From NCBI GenBank assembly GCA_040904405.1, contig JBBDTK010000109.1:1-24659 (forward strand): a stretch of 24,659 nt of DNA, in the 5' to 3' direction. The stretch comes from VRUE01 sp040904405. GTDB taxonomy: Bacteria; Actinomycetota; Thermoleophilia; Solirubrobacterales; 70-9. Position numbers and translations under genes: made by a program. Of this stretch, positions 1 through 8,449 are shown one piece after another. Position 1 is the stretch's first letter; each line of letters starts with the position of its first letter. Under the pieces are notes generated by a model. That model was not told the DNA's origin. It saw only the letters and a list, made by a program, of their open reading frames with translations, and did no database searches.

Positions 1-135
1 GAGCCGCGCGGCGTCGGAGGGCCGCTGCGGCGGCGCCGTCTTGAGGTCGGCCGGGGCGGCGCCCTTGGCGCCGTTGCCCTCGCCGGGCTTGGCCGGTTTA
101 CGCAACGGAGCTGGGATCAGCGAGTCGAGCTTCAT
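1..135 (-). CDS. N-terminal fragment, probable cytochrome b subunit of a bc-type complex
   Basis: This is the first 45 codons of a minus-strand gene that runs off the left edge of the window. The ATG is at 135-133 and the frame is open to base 1. The visible part begins MKLDSLIPAPLRKPAKPGEG and is proline-, lysine- and alanine-rich, without a membrane segment yet. It lies only 7 bases downstream of the Rieske stop codon, so the two genes are almost certainly co-transcribed. In actinobacterial cytochrome bc complexes the Rieske gene (qcrA) is normally followed by cytochrome b (qcrB), which often has a soluble N-terminal extension. The name rests on position alone. No haem-binding helix is inside the window. 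Confidence 0.45.
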   Translation of the reverse strand, partial: MKLDSLIPAPLRKPAKPGEGNGAKGAAPADLKTAPPQRPSDAARL

Positions 136-142
136 CTAGGCA

Positions 143-820
143 TCAACCGCTCGGCGGTGGGAAGGTGGACGGGCGCGGCGGGTAGAGGTACTCCCAGATG
201 CCGCCGGTGAACTCGCCCGGATCGCGGGCGCGGACCGGCTCGAGCTGCGAGGTGACGCTGTAGCGCGGGCCGAGCTCGACCAGGCCGTTGCGGACCCGGG
301 TCTGGAACTGGTCGAGCGGCCGCACCGGCGGGCCGCCGAGGACTTTGCCGACGAAGTCGTAGACGCCGCCGTGGCAGGGGCAGATGAAGTTGCCGGCGGC
401 CTCGACGAAGCGCACCGGGCAGCCGAGGTGGACGCAGCGGTTGGAGACGGCGACGAACGCGCGCGGGTCCTCGCCCAGCTGCTTCGACCCCCTGCGCACG
501 TAGGCGGTGGTCTTGCCGGCGTCGCCGATCCCCTCGGTCTCGGTGAAGACGACCTGCCGGTAGGTGTCGCGGGCGAAGTCGCCGACCGGGCCGACCGCCT
601 CCCAGCGCTCCTTGCCGCGATGGAAGATCGGCGCCACGGCGAAGCCGACCGCGGGCAGCACGATCGCCGCCCCGGCGACGCCGCCGAGGCCCTGGGCGGC
701 GACGGTGAAGACCCGCCGGCGAGTCATCGACTCGCCCTCGAAGTAGCCCGGAGGGGCGGGCTTCGCCCGCTCGCCCGGGGCCGCCTCGGTCCCGTCTCGC
801 TTGTCCGCTTCCTCAGCCAA
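143..820 (-). CDS. qcrA: Rieske [2Fe-2S] protein of the quinol:cytochrome c oxidoreductase
   Basis: This subunit passes electrons from quinol to cytochrome c through a [2Fe-2S] cluster on the outer face of the membrane. Counting from the TTG start, the two cluster boxes are CVHLGC (ligands C129 and H131, disulfide partner C134) and CPCHGG (ligands C147 and H150, partner C149). Near residue 33 is a twin-arginine-like stretch, TRRRVFTVAAQ, followed by a hydrophobic helix, as in Tat-exported Rieske proteins. The start is uncertain. The frame is open to a GTG at 880, but the first 20 residues there look unlike protein. The TTG at 820 keeps an acidic N-terminus and GYFEGES before the RRR. An ATG at 727 with an upstream GAGG is the shortest option. 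A cytochrome b gene appears to follow. Confidence 0.9.
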   Translation of the reverse strand: MAEEADKRDGTEAAPGERAKPAPPGYFEGESMTRRRVFTVAAQGLGGVAGAAIVLPAVGFAVAPIFHRGKERWEAVGPVGDFARDTYRQVVFTETEGIGDAGKTTAYVRRGSKQLGEDPRAFVAVSNRCVHLGCPVRFVEAAGNFICPCHGGVYDFVGKVLGGPPVRPLDQFQTRVRNGLVELGPRYSVTSQLEPVRARDPGEFTGGIWEYLYPPRPSTFPPPSG

Positions 821-1030
821 TGTCTGCCAGGTGCAAGGGGGCAGCAGTTTATTGCCTCGGCGGCACGGGCGGCGTCCCACGCCAAGATGAAGGCCGGGTT
901 AACGAGCCCAGCGGGGTAGGAGGGGCGCCTGGTATAAGGAACCGCAAGTGTCTTAAGCGTCGGGACCATCCCGCGCCAGGGAGAAAGGGACAAGATAGGC
1001 GGCAACGAGCCAACGGATCGGGGGAAGCGA

Positions 1031-4000
1031 ATGCCGCTTTCGCTGCGGCGCCCGCGCGCCGTGATGATCGCCGCCGTGGCGATCATCGTCGTGCTGGCCG
1101 TGCTCGGCCGGGGCGTCGCCGACGAGCTGCGCCCGGTCTCGCTCGAGATCGCCGGGACCGAATCCGGACGGGCCGGGGACCTGGTCGACGAGCACTTCGG
1201 CGACACGGCCCCCTTCGCGATCCTGCTGCAGGGACCGCCGCCGGCGCTCGACCGCCAGGGGCCGGCGCTGATCCGGAAGCTGCGCGAGGACCCGGCCGTC
1301 TCGACGATCTCGCCCTGGGACCGCGGCAGCGTCGACCGGCTGCGACCGGGGCCGCGCAAGGCGCTGATCCTGGTCGACTTCCACGTCGACGCCGAGACCG
1401 CGGTCAAGCAGACCGTCCCCTACCTCGAGCGCACCCTGGAGGAGCAGGTCTCGCCCCCTGTGCGCGCCTCCCAGACCGGCTTCGCCAGCCTGCTGCGGGC
1501 GATCCAGGACGAGACCGTCGAGTCGACCCACCGGGCCGAGCTGATCGCGATCCCCTTCCTGCTGATCGTGCTGCTGCTGGTCTTCCGCTCGCCGGTCGCG
1601 GCGGCGATCCCGCTCGCCTTCGGAGCGGTGACGGTGATCAGCTCGCGCGGGGTGCTGGCGATCGCCGCCGACTGGATCGCGATCGACGGCTTCGCGCTGA
1701 CCGTCTGCTCGATGATGGGCCTCGCCCTGGGAGTCGACTACGCGCTGCTGATGGTCTCGCGCTTCCGCGAGGAGCTGGCGGCCGGCGCGGCGCCGCTCGA
1801 GGCGGCGCGGATGACCCGGCGGACGGCGGGCCGGACCACCGCGTTCGCCGGCTCGACCCTGTTCCTGGCGATGCTGGCGCTGCTCTTCGTGATGCCGGGC
1901 ACGCTGCTGATCTCGCTGGCGGGCACGGCGATCCTCGTCACCGCGATCAGCGTCGTCGTCGCCGCCCTGGTCGGGCCGGCGCTGCTGGTCCTCACCGGGC
2001 ACAACGTCAACCGCTGGCGGCTCGGCGGCAGCGGCGACGGCGCCGGGGTGATGACGTTGGTCCGCGGCGCCCTCTCCCGGCCGCTGCTGGCGACGCTGCT
2101 GATCGGCGGCCTGGTGATGCTGCTGGCGGCGCCGGCGCTGGCGCTGAAGACGGGCCCGCCGACCGCGGAACAGCTGCCGGACGACAATGCGGCGCGCCAG
2201 GACGCGGAGCTGATCGCCGCGACCATCGGGCCGGGCTGGGACGCTCCGTTCGTGCTGATCGCCGACTCCGAGGACGGCCCGATCACCGCCCCGCGCAAGC
2301 TCGCGACGCTGAGCCGCTGGCAGCGGCGGATCGCCGCCGACCCGGGAGTGCAGGCGGTGATCGGGCCGGCTCGAATCCAACCCGAGGCACAGCGGCTGCG
2401 CCAGGGCGGCAACGACCTGCTGGCGGGAAGGGGCGACGCCAGCCCGGAGGGACTGAAAGAGCTCGGCCGCCGCCTCGGCGGCGCCGCGGACGCGGTCGGC
2501 CAGCTGCGCGAGGGGATCTCCCGGGCGAGCTACGGCGCCGGCCTGCTCGCCACCGGCTCGGGACGCGCGGGCGAGGGGGCCACGGAACTGGAAGGCGGGA
2601 TCGCCAAAGCGGCCGCCGGCGCCGAACGGGCGACGGGCGCGATCGGCCGCCTCGCCGACGGGTCGGAGCGGCTGACCGAAGGGCAGCAGGAAGCCCAGCT
2701 CGGCGCGCTCTCGCTGAAGGGCAATGCCAACGAACTGCTGGGCCGGGTGCGCGACCGGGCGCTGGAGGACGCCCGCAGCCTGCGCGCCAACCTGAAGCGG
2801 AGAGCGGCGGCGGACCCGACGCTGGAGGCGCAGCTACGCGAAGCCGAACGGCTGGTGCAGACGCTGGCGATCGCGCGCAACGACGCTCTGCGGGTCAGCA
2901 ACCTCTCCGAGCAGCTGCACCGCGGGGAGGTGCGGCTGACCGAAGGCAACCGGCGGCTGCAGGAGGGGACCGAACAGCTGGCCGAGGCGGCGGCCGGCCT
3001 GCCGGGCGGGCTCGCTCGCCTGCGCGGCGGCGCCGCGCAGCTCGTCGCCGGCCTCGACGAGCTGCGCGGCGGCGCCGACACGCTGGAACAGCGGCTCGCC
3101 GAAGGCTTCCAGCGCTCGCAGCCGCTGCAGCGGGGGCTGCGCCGGGCCAACGTCGAGGTCACCGTCAGCGCCGATCGCGCCAATCGCCAGGTCGATCGCC
3201 TGCGCCGCAGCTCCCCGGGCATCTTCGACTCCGGCTACTTCGTCCTCTCCGCCCTGCAGGGGGCCCCGGACGCAGAGCGCGAGCGGGTCGGCGAGATCGT
3301 CGACCTGGGCGGCGGCGGCCAGGCGGCGCAGATGGTCGTGATCCCCCGCCACACCTTCAACACGCCGGGCTCGCGGGCGCTCAACCGGCGGCTCAAAGAG
3401 GACGCCGCGGGCCTGGCGGCGGCGAGCGGCGCCGTGACCGGCGTCAGCGGCGGAGCGGCGCAGCTGATCGACTACACCGACACGATCTCCGAGCGGATCC
3501 CGCTGATGGTCGCCGTGATCATGATCGCCACCTTCCTGATCCTCGTCGTCGTGCTGCGGGCGCTGCTGCTGGCCGCGATCGCCGTCCTGCTAAACCTGAT
3601 CACGGTCGCGGTCGCCTTCGGCGTCCTCACCCTGCTCTTCGAGGTCCCGGACGGCTGGCCGCTGGGCGGCCACACCTACGTCGACGCGATCGGCGCGGCG
3701 GCGATCTTCGGGATCGTCTTCGGCCTCTCGATCGACTATGCGGTGTTCCTGCTGATGCGGATGCGCGAGCACTACGAGAACAACTCCTCCAACAAGGAGG
3801 CGATCCTCTTCGGCCTCGAGCGCACGGCGCGGGTGATCACCGGCGCCGCGGCGATCATGATGGCGGTCTTCGTCGCCTTCGCCGGCGCCCCGATCGCCAC
3901 GGTCAGCCAGCTCGGCGTCGGCCTCACCGTCGCCGTCCTGCTCGACGCCACCGTGATCAGGATCGTGCTGCTGCCGGCGCTGATGCTGCTCTTCGGCGAG

Positions 4001-4075
4001 CGGGTCTGGTGGCTGCCGCGCTGGCTGGAGAGATTCCTGCCGGCGATCGATCTTCACGGCTCCCGCGCGGGTTAG
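1031..4075 (+). CDS. MMPL/RND-family membrane transporter with a coiled-coil insert
   Basis: The 1014-residue protein is probably a proton-driven exporter of lipids or other hydrophobic molecules in the cytoplasmic membrane. It has the duplicated MMPL plan. One helix lies at about residues 10-30, followed by an external domain and then five helices at about 170-330 containing GLALGVDYALLMVSRFREEL. The second half repeats this with GIVFGLSIDYAVFLLMRMRE in a helix bundle at about 825-1000. The aspartates in GVDYA and SIDYA fit the proton-relay positions of the family. The second external loop is enlarged, with a region rich in Ala, Glu, Arg and Gln at about 470-720 that should form coiled coils. 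A GGGGAAG ribosome site precedes the ATG. It stands alone, divergent from the Rieske gene, and its substrate cannot be told from the sequence. Confidence 0.92.
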   Translation: MPLSLRRPRAVMIAAVAIIVVLAVLGRGVADELRPVSLEIAGTESGRAGDLVDEHFGDTAPFAILLQGPPPALDRQGPALIRKLREDPAVSTISPWDRGSVDRLRPGPRKALILVDFHVDAETAVKQTVPYLERTLEEQVSPPVRASQTGFASLLRAIQDETVESTHRAELIAIPFLLIVLLLVFRSPVAAAIPLAFGAVTVISSRGVLAIAADWIAIDGFALTVCSMMGLALGVDYALLMVSRFREELAAGAAPLEAARMTRRTAGRTTAFAGSTLFLAMLALLFVMPGTLLISLAGTAILVTAISVVVAALVGPALLVLTGHNVNRWRLGGSGDGAGVMTLVRGALSRPLLATLLIGGLVMLLAAPALALKTGPPTAEQLPDDNAARQDAELIAATIGPGWDAPFVLIADSEDGPITAPRKLATLSRWQRRIAADPGVQAVIGPARIQPEAQRLRQGGNDLLAGRGDASPEGLKELGRRLGGAADAVGQLREGISRASYGAGLLATGSGRAGEGATELEGGIAKAAAGAERATGAIGRLADGSERLTEGQQEAQLGALSLKGNANELLGRVRDRALEDARSLRANLKRRAAADPTLEAQLREAERLVQTLAIARNDALRVSNLSEQLHRGEVRLTEGNRRLQEGTEQLAEAAAGLPGGLARLRGGAAQLVAGLDELRGGADTLEQRLAEGFQRSQPLQRGLRRANVEVTVSADRANRQVDRLRRSSPGIFDSGYFVLSALQGAPDAERERVGEIVDLGGGGQAAQMVVIPRHTFNTPGSRALNRRLKEDAAGLAAASGAVTGVSGGAAQLIDYTDTISERIPLMVAVIMIATFLILVVVLRALLLAAIAVLLNLITVAVAFGVLTLLFEVPDGWPLGGHTYVDAIGAAAIFGIVFGLSIDYAVFLLMRMREHYENNSSNKEAILFGLERTARVITGAAAIMMAVFVAFAGAPIATVSQLGVGLTVAVLLDATVIRIVLLPALMLLFGERVWWLPRWLERFLPAIDLHGSRAG

Positions 4076-4184
4076 TAAATGAGAACAACATAGAAACCTC
4101 TGTATTTTCCCTGGTGGGGGATGCGCGCGCCCGGGAGAACTCGCGGGCGAAGCGGCCCGACAGGGAACAGCGGAGGACAGGAGG

Positions 4185-4697
4185 ATGGATCCAGTGGGAA
4201 GCTCTTCAAGCAGGTCATCGCTGCCGGGACTGAGCCTGGCGCTGACGCTCGCGGCGTTGCTGGTGGTGCCGGCGGCGGCAGGAGGCGCCGAACTGACCAG
4301 GGAGGGATACGTCGCCAAGCTGGAGCCGATCTGCAAGGCCAACACGCGGGCCAACCTGCGCATCCTCAAGGGGGTCAAGGGCCAGGTCCAGCAGGGCAAG
4401 CTGGTGCCGGCCGGAAAGCGCTTCATCCGCGCCTCAGGCGCGCTCGGGCGCAGCGTCACCCAGATGGCGAAGGTGCCGAAACCGAGCGCCGACACGATCA
4501 AGCTGAACAGGTGGTTCGGCTTCCTCAGGAGCGAGAAGGAATACCTGCGCAAGATCGGCAAGGCGCTGAAGCAGAAGAACAAGTTCGCCGCGCAGAAGCA
4601 GGCGGTGCAGCTGAACCGCAACAACAACAAGGCGAACAACACGGTGATCTCGTTCGGCTTCAAGGAGTGCCGGATCGACTCCTCGAAGTTCCTCTAG
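4185..4697 (+). CDS. Secreted alpha-helical protein, function unknown
   Basis: The 170-residue protein has an export signal: a serine/arginine-rich start, then LSLALTLAALLVVPAAAGGA with a likely cleavage near residue 34. The mature part is basic and helical. It begins LTREGYVAKLEPICKANTRAN and has a second cysteine close to the C-terminus (FKECRIDSSKFL), so a single disulfide is plausible. A GGAGG eight bases before the ATG supports this start. The next gene begins 4 bases after the stop, so the two are likely co-transcribed. The pattern resembles small secreted proteins I associate with Solirubrobacterales, but I cannot assign a function. Confidence 0.75.
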   Translation: MDPVGSSSSRSSLPGLSLALTLAALLVVPAAAGGAELTREGYVAKLEPICKANTRANLRILKGVKGQVQQGKLVPAGKRFIRASGALGRSVTQMAKVPKPSADTIKLNRWFGFLRSEKEYLRKIGKALKQKNKFAAQKQAVQLNRNNNKANNTVISFGFKECRIDSSKFL

Positions 4698-4701
4698 GCC
4701 T

Positions 4702-5478
4702 GTGCGTGCGCTCGGCCTGATTGCGGCGGTGGCGCTGCTGACGGTCGGCCTGGGCGAGGTCGCGCAGGGCGAGCGGATCCAGAGCGGCAACGTCGTCGTC
4801 GAGTTCGACGGCGGCATCTCGCCGCGGGCGCTGCCGCGCGAGGGCACGGCGCCGGTGGCGGTGAGGATCGACAGCAGCTTCCGGGCCACCGATGGGGCCG
4901 ACCCGCCGCCGCAGCTGCGCCAGATCTCGATCGGGATCAACCGCGAGGGGCGGATCTTCGATCGCGGCCTGCCGACCTGCCGGGTGCGGAGGATCCAGCC
5001 GGCGACGATCGCAGCGGCGCGCCAGATCTGCGGCGGCGCGATCGTCGGCAGCGGTCGGGTCCGGGTCCGGGTCCATCTCGACAACCAGGCTCCGTTCACC
5101 TTCAAGGGGCCGCTGCTGGTCTTCAACTCGAAGCGCTCGGGCGGCGACCGGCGGCTGCTGGCGCAGGTCTACGGCACCCGGCCCCCCTCCGCATTCGTCC
5201 TCAGCTTCAGGATCCGCCGCGCCAGGGGCACCTTCGGCACCGTGATCCAGACGACGCTGCCGAAAGCCGCGCGCAAGTGGGCCTACATCACCCACTTCGA
5301 GATGAAGCTGAAGCGCAACTACACCTGGCGCGGCAAGCGTCGCAGCTACGTCAACGCCGGCTGCAACGCACCGGCCGGGTTCACCGTCGCCCTCTTCCAG
5401 TTCGCCCGCGCCAAGTTCAGCTTCGCCGGCGGACGGAAGGTGACCAGCGAACTGACCCGCAGCTGCCGCGTCCGCTGA
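4702..5478 (+). CDS. Secreted beta-rich protein, function unknown
   Basis: The 258-residue protein starts at a GTG and has a short signal peptide (RALGLIAAVALLTVGLGEVAQG). The mature part looks beta-rich, with four cysteines in LPTCRV, RQICGGAIVGSG, NAGCNAP and SCRVR near the C-terminus. These could form two disulfides. The layout (a GLPxC box, a Cys-Gly-GAxVGSG box, a late AGCxAP box and an aromatic-rich end) recalls a large paralogous secreted family that I associate with Thermoleophilia. That link comes from memory and is unverified. It begins 4 bases after the preceding secreted-protein gene and has no clear ribosome site of its own, so translational coupling is likely. No enzymatic motif is visible. 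Confidence 0.72.
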   Translation: MRALGLIAAVALLTVGLGEVAQGERIQSGNVVVEFDGGISPRALPREGTAPVAVRIDSSFRATDGADPPPQLRQISIGINREGRIFDRGLPTCRVRRIQPATIAAARQICGGAIVGSGRVRVRVHLDNQAPFTFKGPLLVFNSKRSGGDRRLLAQVYGTRPPSAFVLSFRIRRARGTFGTVIQTTLPKAARKWAYITHFEMKLKRNYTWRGKRRSYVNAGCNAPAGFTVALFQFARAKFSFAGGRKVTSELTRSCRVR

Positions 5479-5597
5479 GAGGCGTTCTGACCGGCGCATT
5501 TCGGCGTCCTCGGTCAGCCAGGCTCGGGTCACGCACAACAGTGCGCTCCCCTCACCTGCCTTCCCTGCGTCCTTGATCTGCTTGGCCACAACCCCTC

Positions 5598-5981
5598 TCA
5601 GGGGGCGGCGATTTCTCTGATCGACCTCTCCCAAGCCGCCGGGATCTCGTCCTCGCGGCCTTCGCTGTGGAGCTGGGCGCAGCGGCTGATCAGGTCGGCC
5701 AGGACGCGGACCGAGTCGACGTCGCCGAGGGCGGCGAGGCGCTCGATGCCGAGCGCGTAGAGGTAGTCGCCGGCGAGCAGGGCGAGGTCGTCGTCGTGGC
5801 CCGAGAGCAGGCGCGGCTCGCCGTAGTGGAGCAGGTAGCCCTCGCGGACCGCCTCGAGGACGAAGGCGCGGTCGCCGGGTGGGGCGAACGAAGCTTGCTC
5901 GGCAGGCTCGACCACATGGGGGGAGATTGGCGTGTCCTCCCCGCCCAGCTGCTCGGTCAGCTCGCGCAGCGCGTCGTTCAT
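5598..5981 (-). CDS. Small helical protein at the end of the hem operon, function unknown
   Basis: A 127-residue protein whose ATG overlaps the hemL stop codon in an ATGA junction, so it is the last gene of the hemB operon. It is acidic and looks all-helical. The central part reads LALLAGDYLYALGIERLAALG, and the C-terminal part DLISRCAQLHSEG. The ALLAGDYLYA stretch faintly recalls the helices of polyprenyl-synthetase-type proteins, but the DDxxD metal site is absent. I do not recognise the family. The tight overlap suggests a role tied to tetrapyrrole synthesis or to HemL, by context only. Confidence 0.7.
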   Translation of the reverse strand: MNDALRELTEQLGGEDTPISPHVVEPAEQASFAPPGDRAFVLEAVREGYLLHYGEPRLLSGHDDDLALLAGDYLYALGIERLAALGDVDSVRVLADLISRCAQLHSEGREDEIPAAWERSIREIAAP

Positions 5982-7240
5982 CCCAGGGCCTCCCCGAGCG
6001 ATTCGGCGGCGGCTTCCAGGGTGCGCTCGATCGCCGCCTCGTCGTGGGCGAGCGAGACGAACCAGGCCTCGAACTGGGAGGGTGGCGGGTAGACGCCGCG
6101 CTCGAGCAGCGCCCGGCAGAAGGCGGCGTGGGCCTCGAGGTCGCAGGCCGTGGCGGAGGCGAAGTCGGTCACCGGCTCGGGGCTGAAGAAGAGGGTGAGC
6201 AGGCCGAGCGCGGAGGCGACCTGGAGCGGTTTGCCGGCGGCGAGCTCGCGCAGGCCGGCGGCGAGCCGCTCGGTCAGCGCCGCGAGCCGCTCGTACGCCG
6301 CCCGGTCGAGCCCGCGCAGGGTGGCCAGCCCGGCGGCCATCGCCAGCGGATTGCCGGAGAGGGTGCCGGCCTGGTAGACGTCGCCGGCTGGTGCGATCCG
6401 CTCCATCGCCTCGCGCGAGCCGCCGATGGCGGCGGCTGGAAGGCCGCCGCCGAGAACCTTGCCGAGCACGGTCAGGTCGGGTTCGACCCCGTAGAGCTCC
6501 TGGGCACCGCCGCGGCCGACGCGGAAGCCGCTGATCGCCTCGTCGAAGACGAGCTGGGCGCCGGCCGCGCGGCAGGCCTCGCGGAGGAACTCGAGGAAGC
6601 CCTCCGCCGCCGGGACGACGCCCATGTTCGCCGGCAGCGGCTCGGCGAGCAGGCCGTCGAGCCGGTGCTCGGCGAGGGCGCGCTCGACCGCCTCGCGGTC
6701 GTTCCAGGGGACGACCACCGTGTCCGCCGCCTGCGCCGCGGTGACCCCGGGGCTCGCCGGGATCGCCAGCGTCGCCAGGCCCGAGCCGGCGTCGGCGAGG
6801 AGGCCGTCGGAGTGGCCGTGGTAGGCGCCGGCGAACTTGACCACGACCTCGCGCCCGGAGATCGCCCGGGCGAGGCGGACGGCGCCCATCGCGGCCTCGG
6901 TGCCGGAGCTGGTCATGCGCAGCATCTCGACCGAGGGAACGCGAGCGACCACCTCCTCCGCCAGCTCGACCTCCGCCTCCGTCGCCGCCCCGTAGCTCGT
7001 CCCCCGCTCCGCGGCGGCACTCACCGCAGCGACGACCTCCGGGTCGGCGTGGCCGAGGATCAGCGGCCCCCACGACCCGACCCAGTCCACGTAGCGATTG
7101 CCGTCGACATCGACCAGCTCGCACCCCTCGCCGCGCTCGACGAAGATCGGCTCCCGCCCGATCTGCCGCATAGCCCGCACGGGGCTGTTCACCCCACCCG
7201 GAAGTACCTTCACCGCCCGTCCGTACAGCTCGGAAGACAT
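5978..7240 (-). CDS. hemL: Glutamate-1-semialdehyde 2,1-aminomutase
   Basis: HemL converts glutamate-1-semialdehyde to 5-aminolevulinate, the committed precursor of haem, using PLP. The 420-residue protein has the fold-type I landmarks of the family. SSGTEA at about 111-116 and YHGH at about 140 line the cofactor site. DEAISGFR at 233-240 supplies the aspartate that pairs with the pyridine nitrogen, and LGKVLGGGLP holds the Schiff-base lysine K261. AGTLSGNPLA follows at about 291. The start MSSELYGRAVKVLPGG matches where the family begins. The frame stays open into palindrome A1 as far as a TTG at 7312, which would add AEKVQDVPPLPG-type residues. No ribosome site supports that extension, and none is clear for the ATG either. 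It follows the siroheme decarboxylase homologue and precedes a small ORF. Confidence 0.95.
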   Translation of the reverse strand: MSSELYGRAVKVLPGGVNSPVRAMRQIGREPIFVERGEGCELVDVDGNRYVDWVGSWGPLILGHADPEVVAAVSAAAERGTSYGAATEAEVELAEEVVARVPSVEMLRMTSSGTEAAMGAVRLARAISGREVVVKFAGAYHGHSDGLLADAGSGLATLAIPASPGVTAAQAADTVVVPWNDREAVERALAEHRLDGLLAEPLPANMGVVPAAEGFLEFLREACRAAGAQLVFDEAISGFRVGRGGAQELYGVEPDLTVLGKVLGGGLPAAAIGGSREAMERIAPAGDVYQAGTLSGNPLAMAAGLATLRGLDRAAYERLAALTERLAAGLRELAAGKPLQVASALGLLTLFFSPEPVTDFASATACDLEAHAAFCRALLERGVYPPPSQFEAWFVSLAHDEAAIERTLEAAAESLGEALG

Positions 7241-7251
7241 CGGACGCTTAA

Positions 7252-7364
7252 GTGCCTGTCCCGGCAGGGGTGGAACGTCTTGTACTTTTTCCGCGGGGCC
7301 GCCGGCGGACAACCGGTGAGTGTCTTCGGAAAAAGTTAAGTGGAACCCCTGCCGGGACAGGCAC
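7252..7364. repeat. Palindromic element A1 between the ahbAB-like gene and hemL
   Basis: Perfect 19-bp arms at 7252-7270 and 7346-7364 enclose an inner perfect 10-bp stem (7284-7293 with 7327-7336, ACTTTTTCCG). The 25 bases at 7267-7291 are identical to 23941-23965, and the 22 bases at 7329-7350 are identical to 24002-24023, which defines family A. In the arms, TGTCCCGGCAGGGG is shared with A2 except that C/G here is T/A there on both sides, a compensatory change. The outermost five bases (GTGCC/GGCAC) are specific to this copy. The element fills nearly all of the intergenic space and its right arm ends on the first base of the upstream gene's stop codon. Confidence 0.88.
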
Positions 7365-8449
7365 TACGAACGCTCCGATTCCCACTGCGCGTAGTCGTCG
7401 GTGAAGTAATGAAGCCGAATCTTCTTGTACTCGGTCGAGGAGTAGAGCGTGGCACGGCCGCCCTCGCCGATCCCGCACTCCGCGGCGATCGAGTCGAGGA
7501 TCGCGTCGCACTCCTGCTTCGAGCGGCCATGGGCCATGGTGAAGACGCTGTAGGGCCAGTCCTCGTAGGTGGGGCGCTGGTAGCAGTGGGAGATGCCGCG
7601 GAAGGAGGCCATCCGCCGCCCCGTCTCCATGATCTCTGCGTCGGGCACCTTCCATACCCCCATCCCGTTGGCCGAGAAGCCGGCGCGGCGGTGGAAGAGG
7701 ATCGCGGCGACGCGGCGCAGCAGCTTGCGCTCGACCATCTCACCCAGCCGCTCCAGCAGGGCCTCGGTATCGATGCCGAGCTCGGCGGCGGCCCGGTCGT
7801 AGGGCCGCTCGACCGCTTCCAGCGGCCCCTGCAGCGCCCTGATCGTGGCGACGTCGTCCCCGTCGTAGGGCTGGCGCTCGAGTTCGCGCGGCGGCGCCGC
7901 TTCGACCGCGGCGGCGAGCGCCTCAGTGCCCTTCTCCATCTCCAGGTTCATGTTGATCTTGAACAGGGTCAGGGTGGGCAGCTGGCGCATCGACTCGGCG
8001 CCGGTCTCGCGCATCAGCGCCGCCAGCGTCCCCTCCATGCCGAGCTCGGAGTCGGGCGGCACGGCGATCGTGAACCAGAGGTTGAAGTCGTGGGTGCGCA
8101 GGTAATTGTGCGAGACCCCCGGGTGGGCGTTGACCGCGGCGGCGGCGCGCTGCGGGTGCTCGGCGTCGACTTTGGCGGCGACCAGCATCGAGTCGTAGCC
8201 GAGCGCCCGGGTGTCGAAGATCGGCGTGATCTCGCGGATGATCCGCCCCTCGAGCAGGCGCCGCGTGCGGGCCAGAACGTCGTCCAGCTCCAGCTCCGCC
8301 TCGGCCGCGAGCAGGGCGAAGGGCTCGGGGTCGAGCGGGAAGCTCGACTGCAGCAGGTTCATCAGCCGCTTGTCGTCCTCGTCGAGCGGGATCGCGGCGC
8401 CGTCGCGGCGGCGGCGGGCCTTCGACTGCGGCGGCTTCACCGCAGCCAC
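7364..8449 (-). CDS. Fused AhbA-AhbB (NirDL-like) siroheme decarboxylase homologue, Lrp/AsnC fold
   Basis: The 361-residue protein is two tandem Lrp/AsnC-like units. Each has a winged helix followed by an alpha/beta domain. The first (about 22-165) reads LDEDDKRLMNLLQSSFPLDP, then GYDSMLVAAKV and GVSHNYLRTHDFNLWFT. The second (about 195-361) has GMGVWKVPD, then GISHCYQRPTYEDWPYSVF. These are hallmarks of AhbA/AhbB and NirDL, which decarboxylate siroheme to didecarboxysiroheme in the alternative haem and haem d1 routes. The histidines in SHNYLR and SHCYQR match the conserved catalytic regions. Automated annotation often calls such proteins AsnC-type regulators. The start overlaps the hemB stop by 13 bases, placing it inside the haem operon. 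Decarboxylase activity is inferred; a haem-sensing regulator is the alternative. Confidence 0.87.
   Translation of the reverse strand: MAAVKPPQSKARRRRDGAAIPLDEDDKRLMNLLQSSFPLDPEPFALLAAEAELELDDVLARTRRLLEGRIIREITPIFDTRALGYDSMLVAAKVDAEHPQRAAAAVNAHPGVSHNYLRTHDFNLWFTIAVPPDSELGMEGTLAALMRETGAESMRQLPTLTLFKINMNLEMEKGTEALAAAVEAAPPRELERQPYDGDDVATIRALQGPLEAVERPYDRAAAELGIDTEALLERLGEMVERKLLRRVAAILFHRRAGFSANGMGVWKVPDAEIMETGRRMASFRGISHCYQRPTYEDWPYSVFTMAHGRSKQECDAILDSIAAECGIGEGGRATLYSSTEYKKIRLHYFTDDYAQWESERS

Noticed and set aside
820..4233. Very long open frame overlapping the MMPL gene in another phase
   Set aside because: Its translation is dominated by Arg, Gly, Ala and Asp repeats typical of a shadow frame in GC-rich DNA. 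The MMPL frame has clear membrane helices and family motifs.
7241..7312. Longer HemL starting at the TTG at 7312
   Set aside because: No ribosome site precedes it, the extra residues come from the repeat, and the family begins at MSSELYGRAV. Kept only as part of the in-phase observation.
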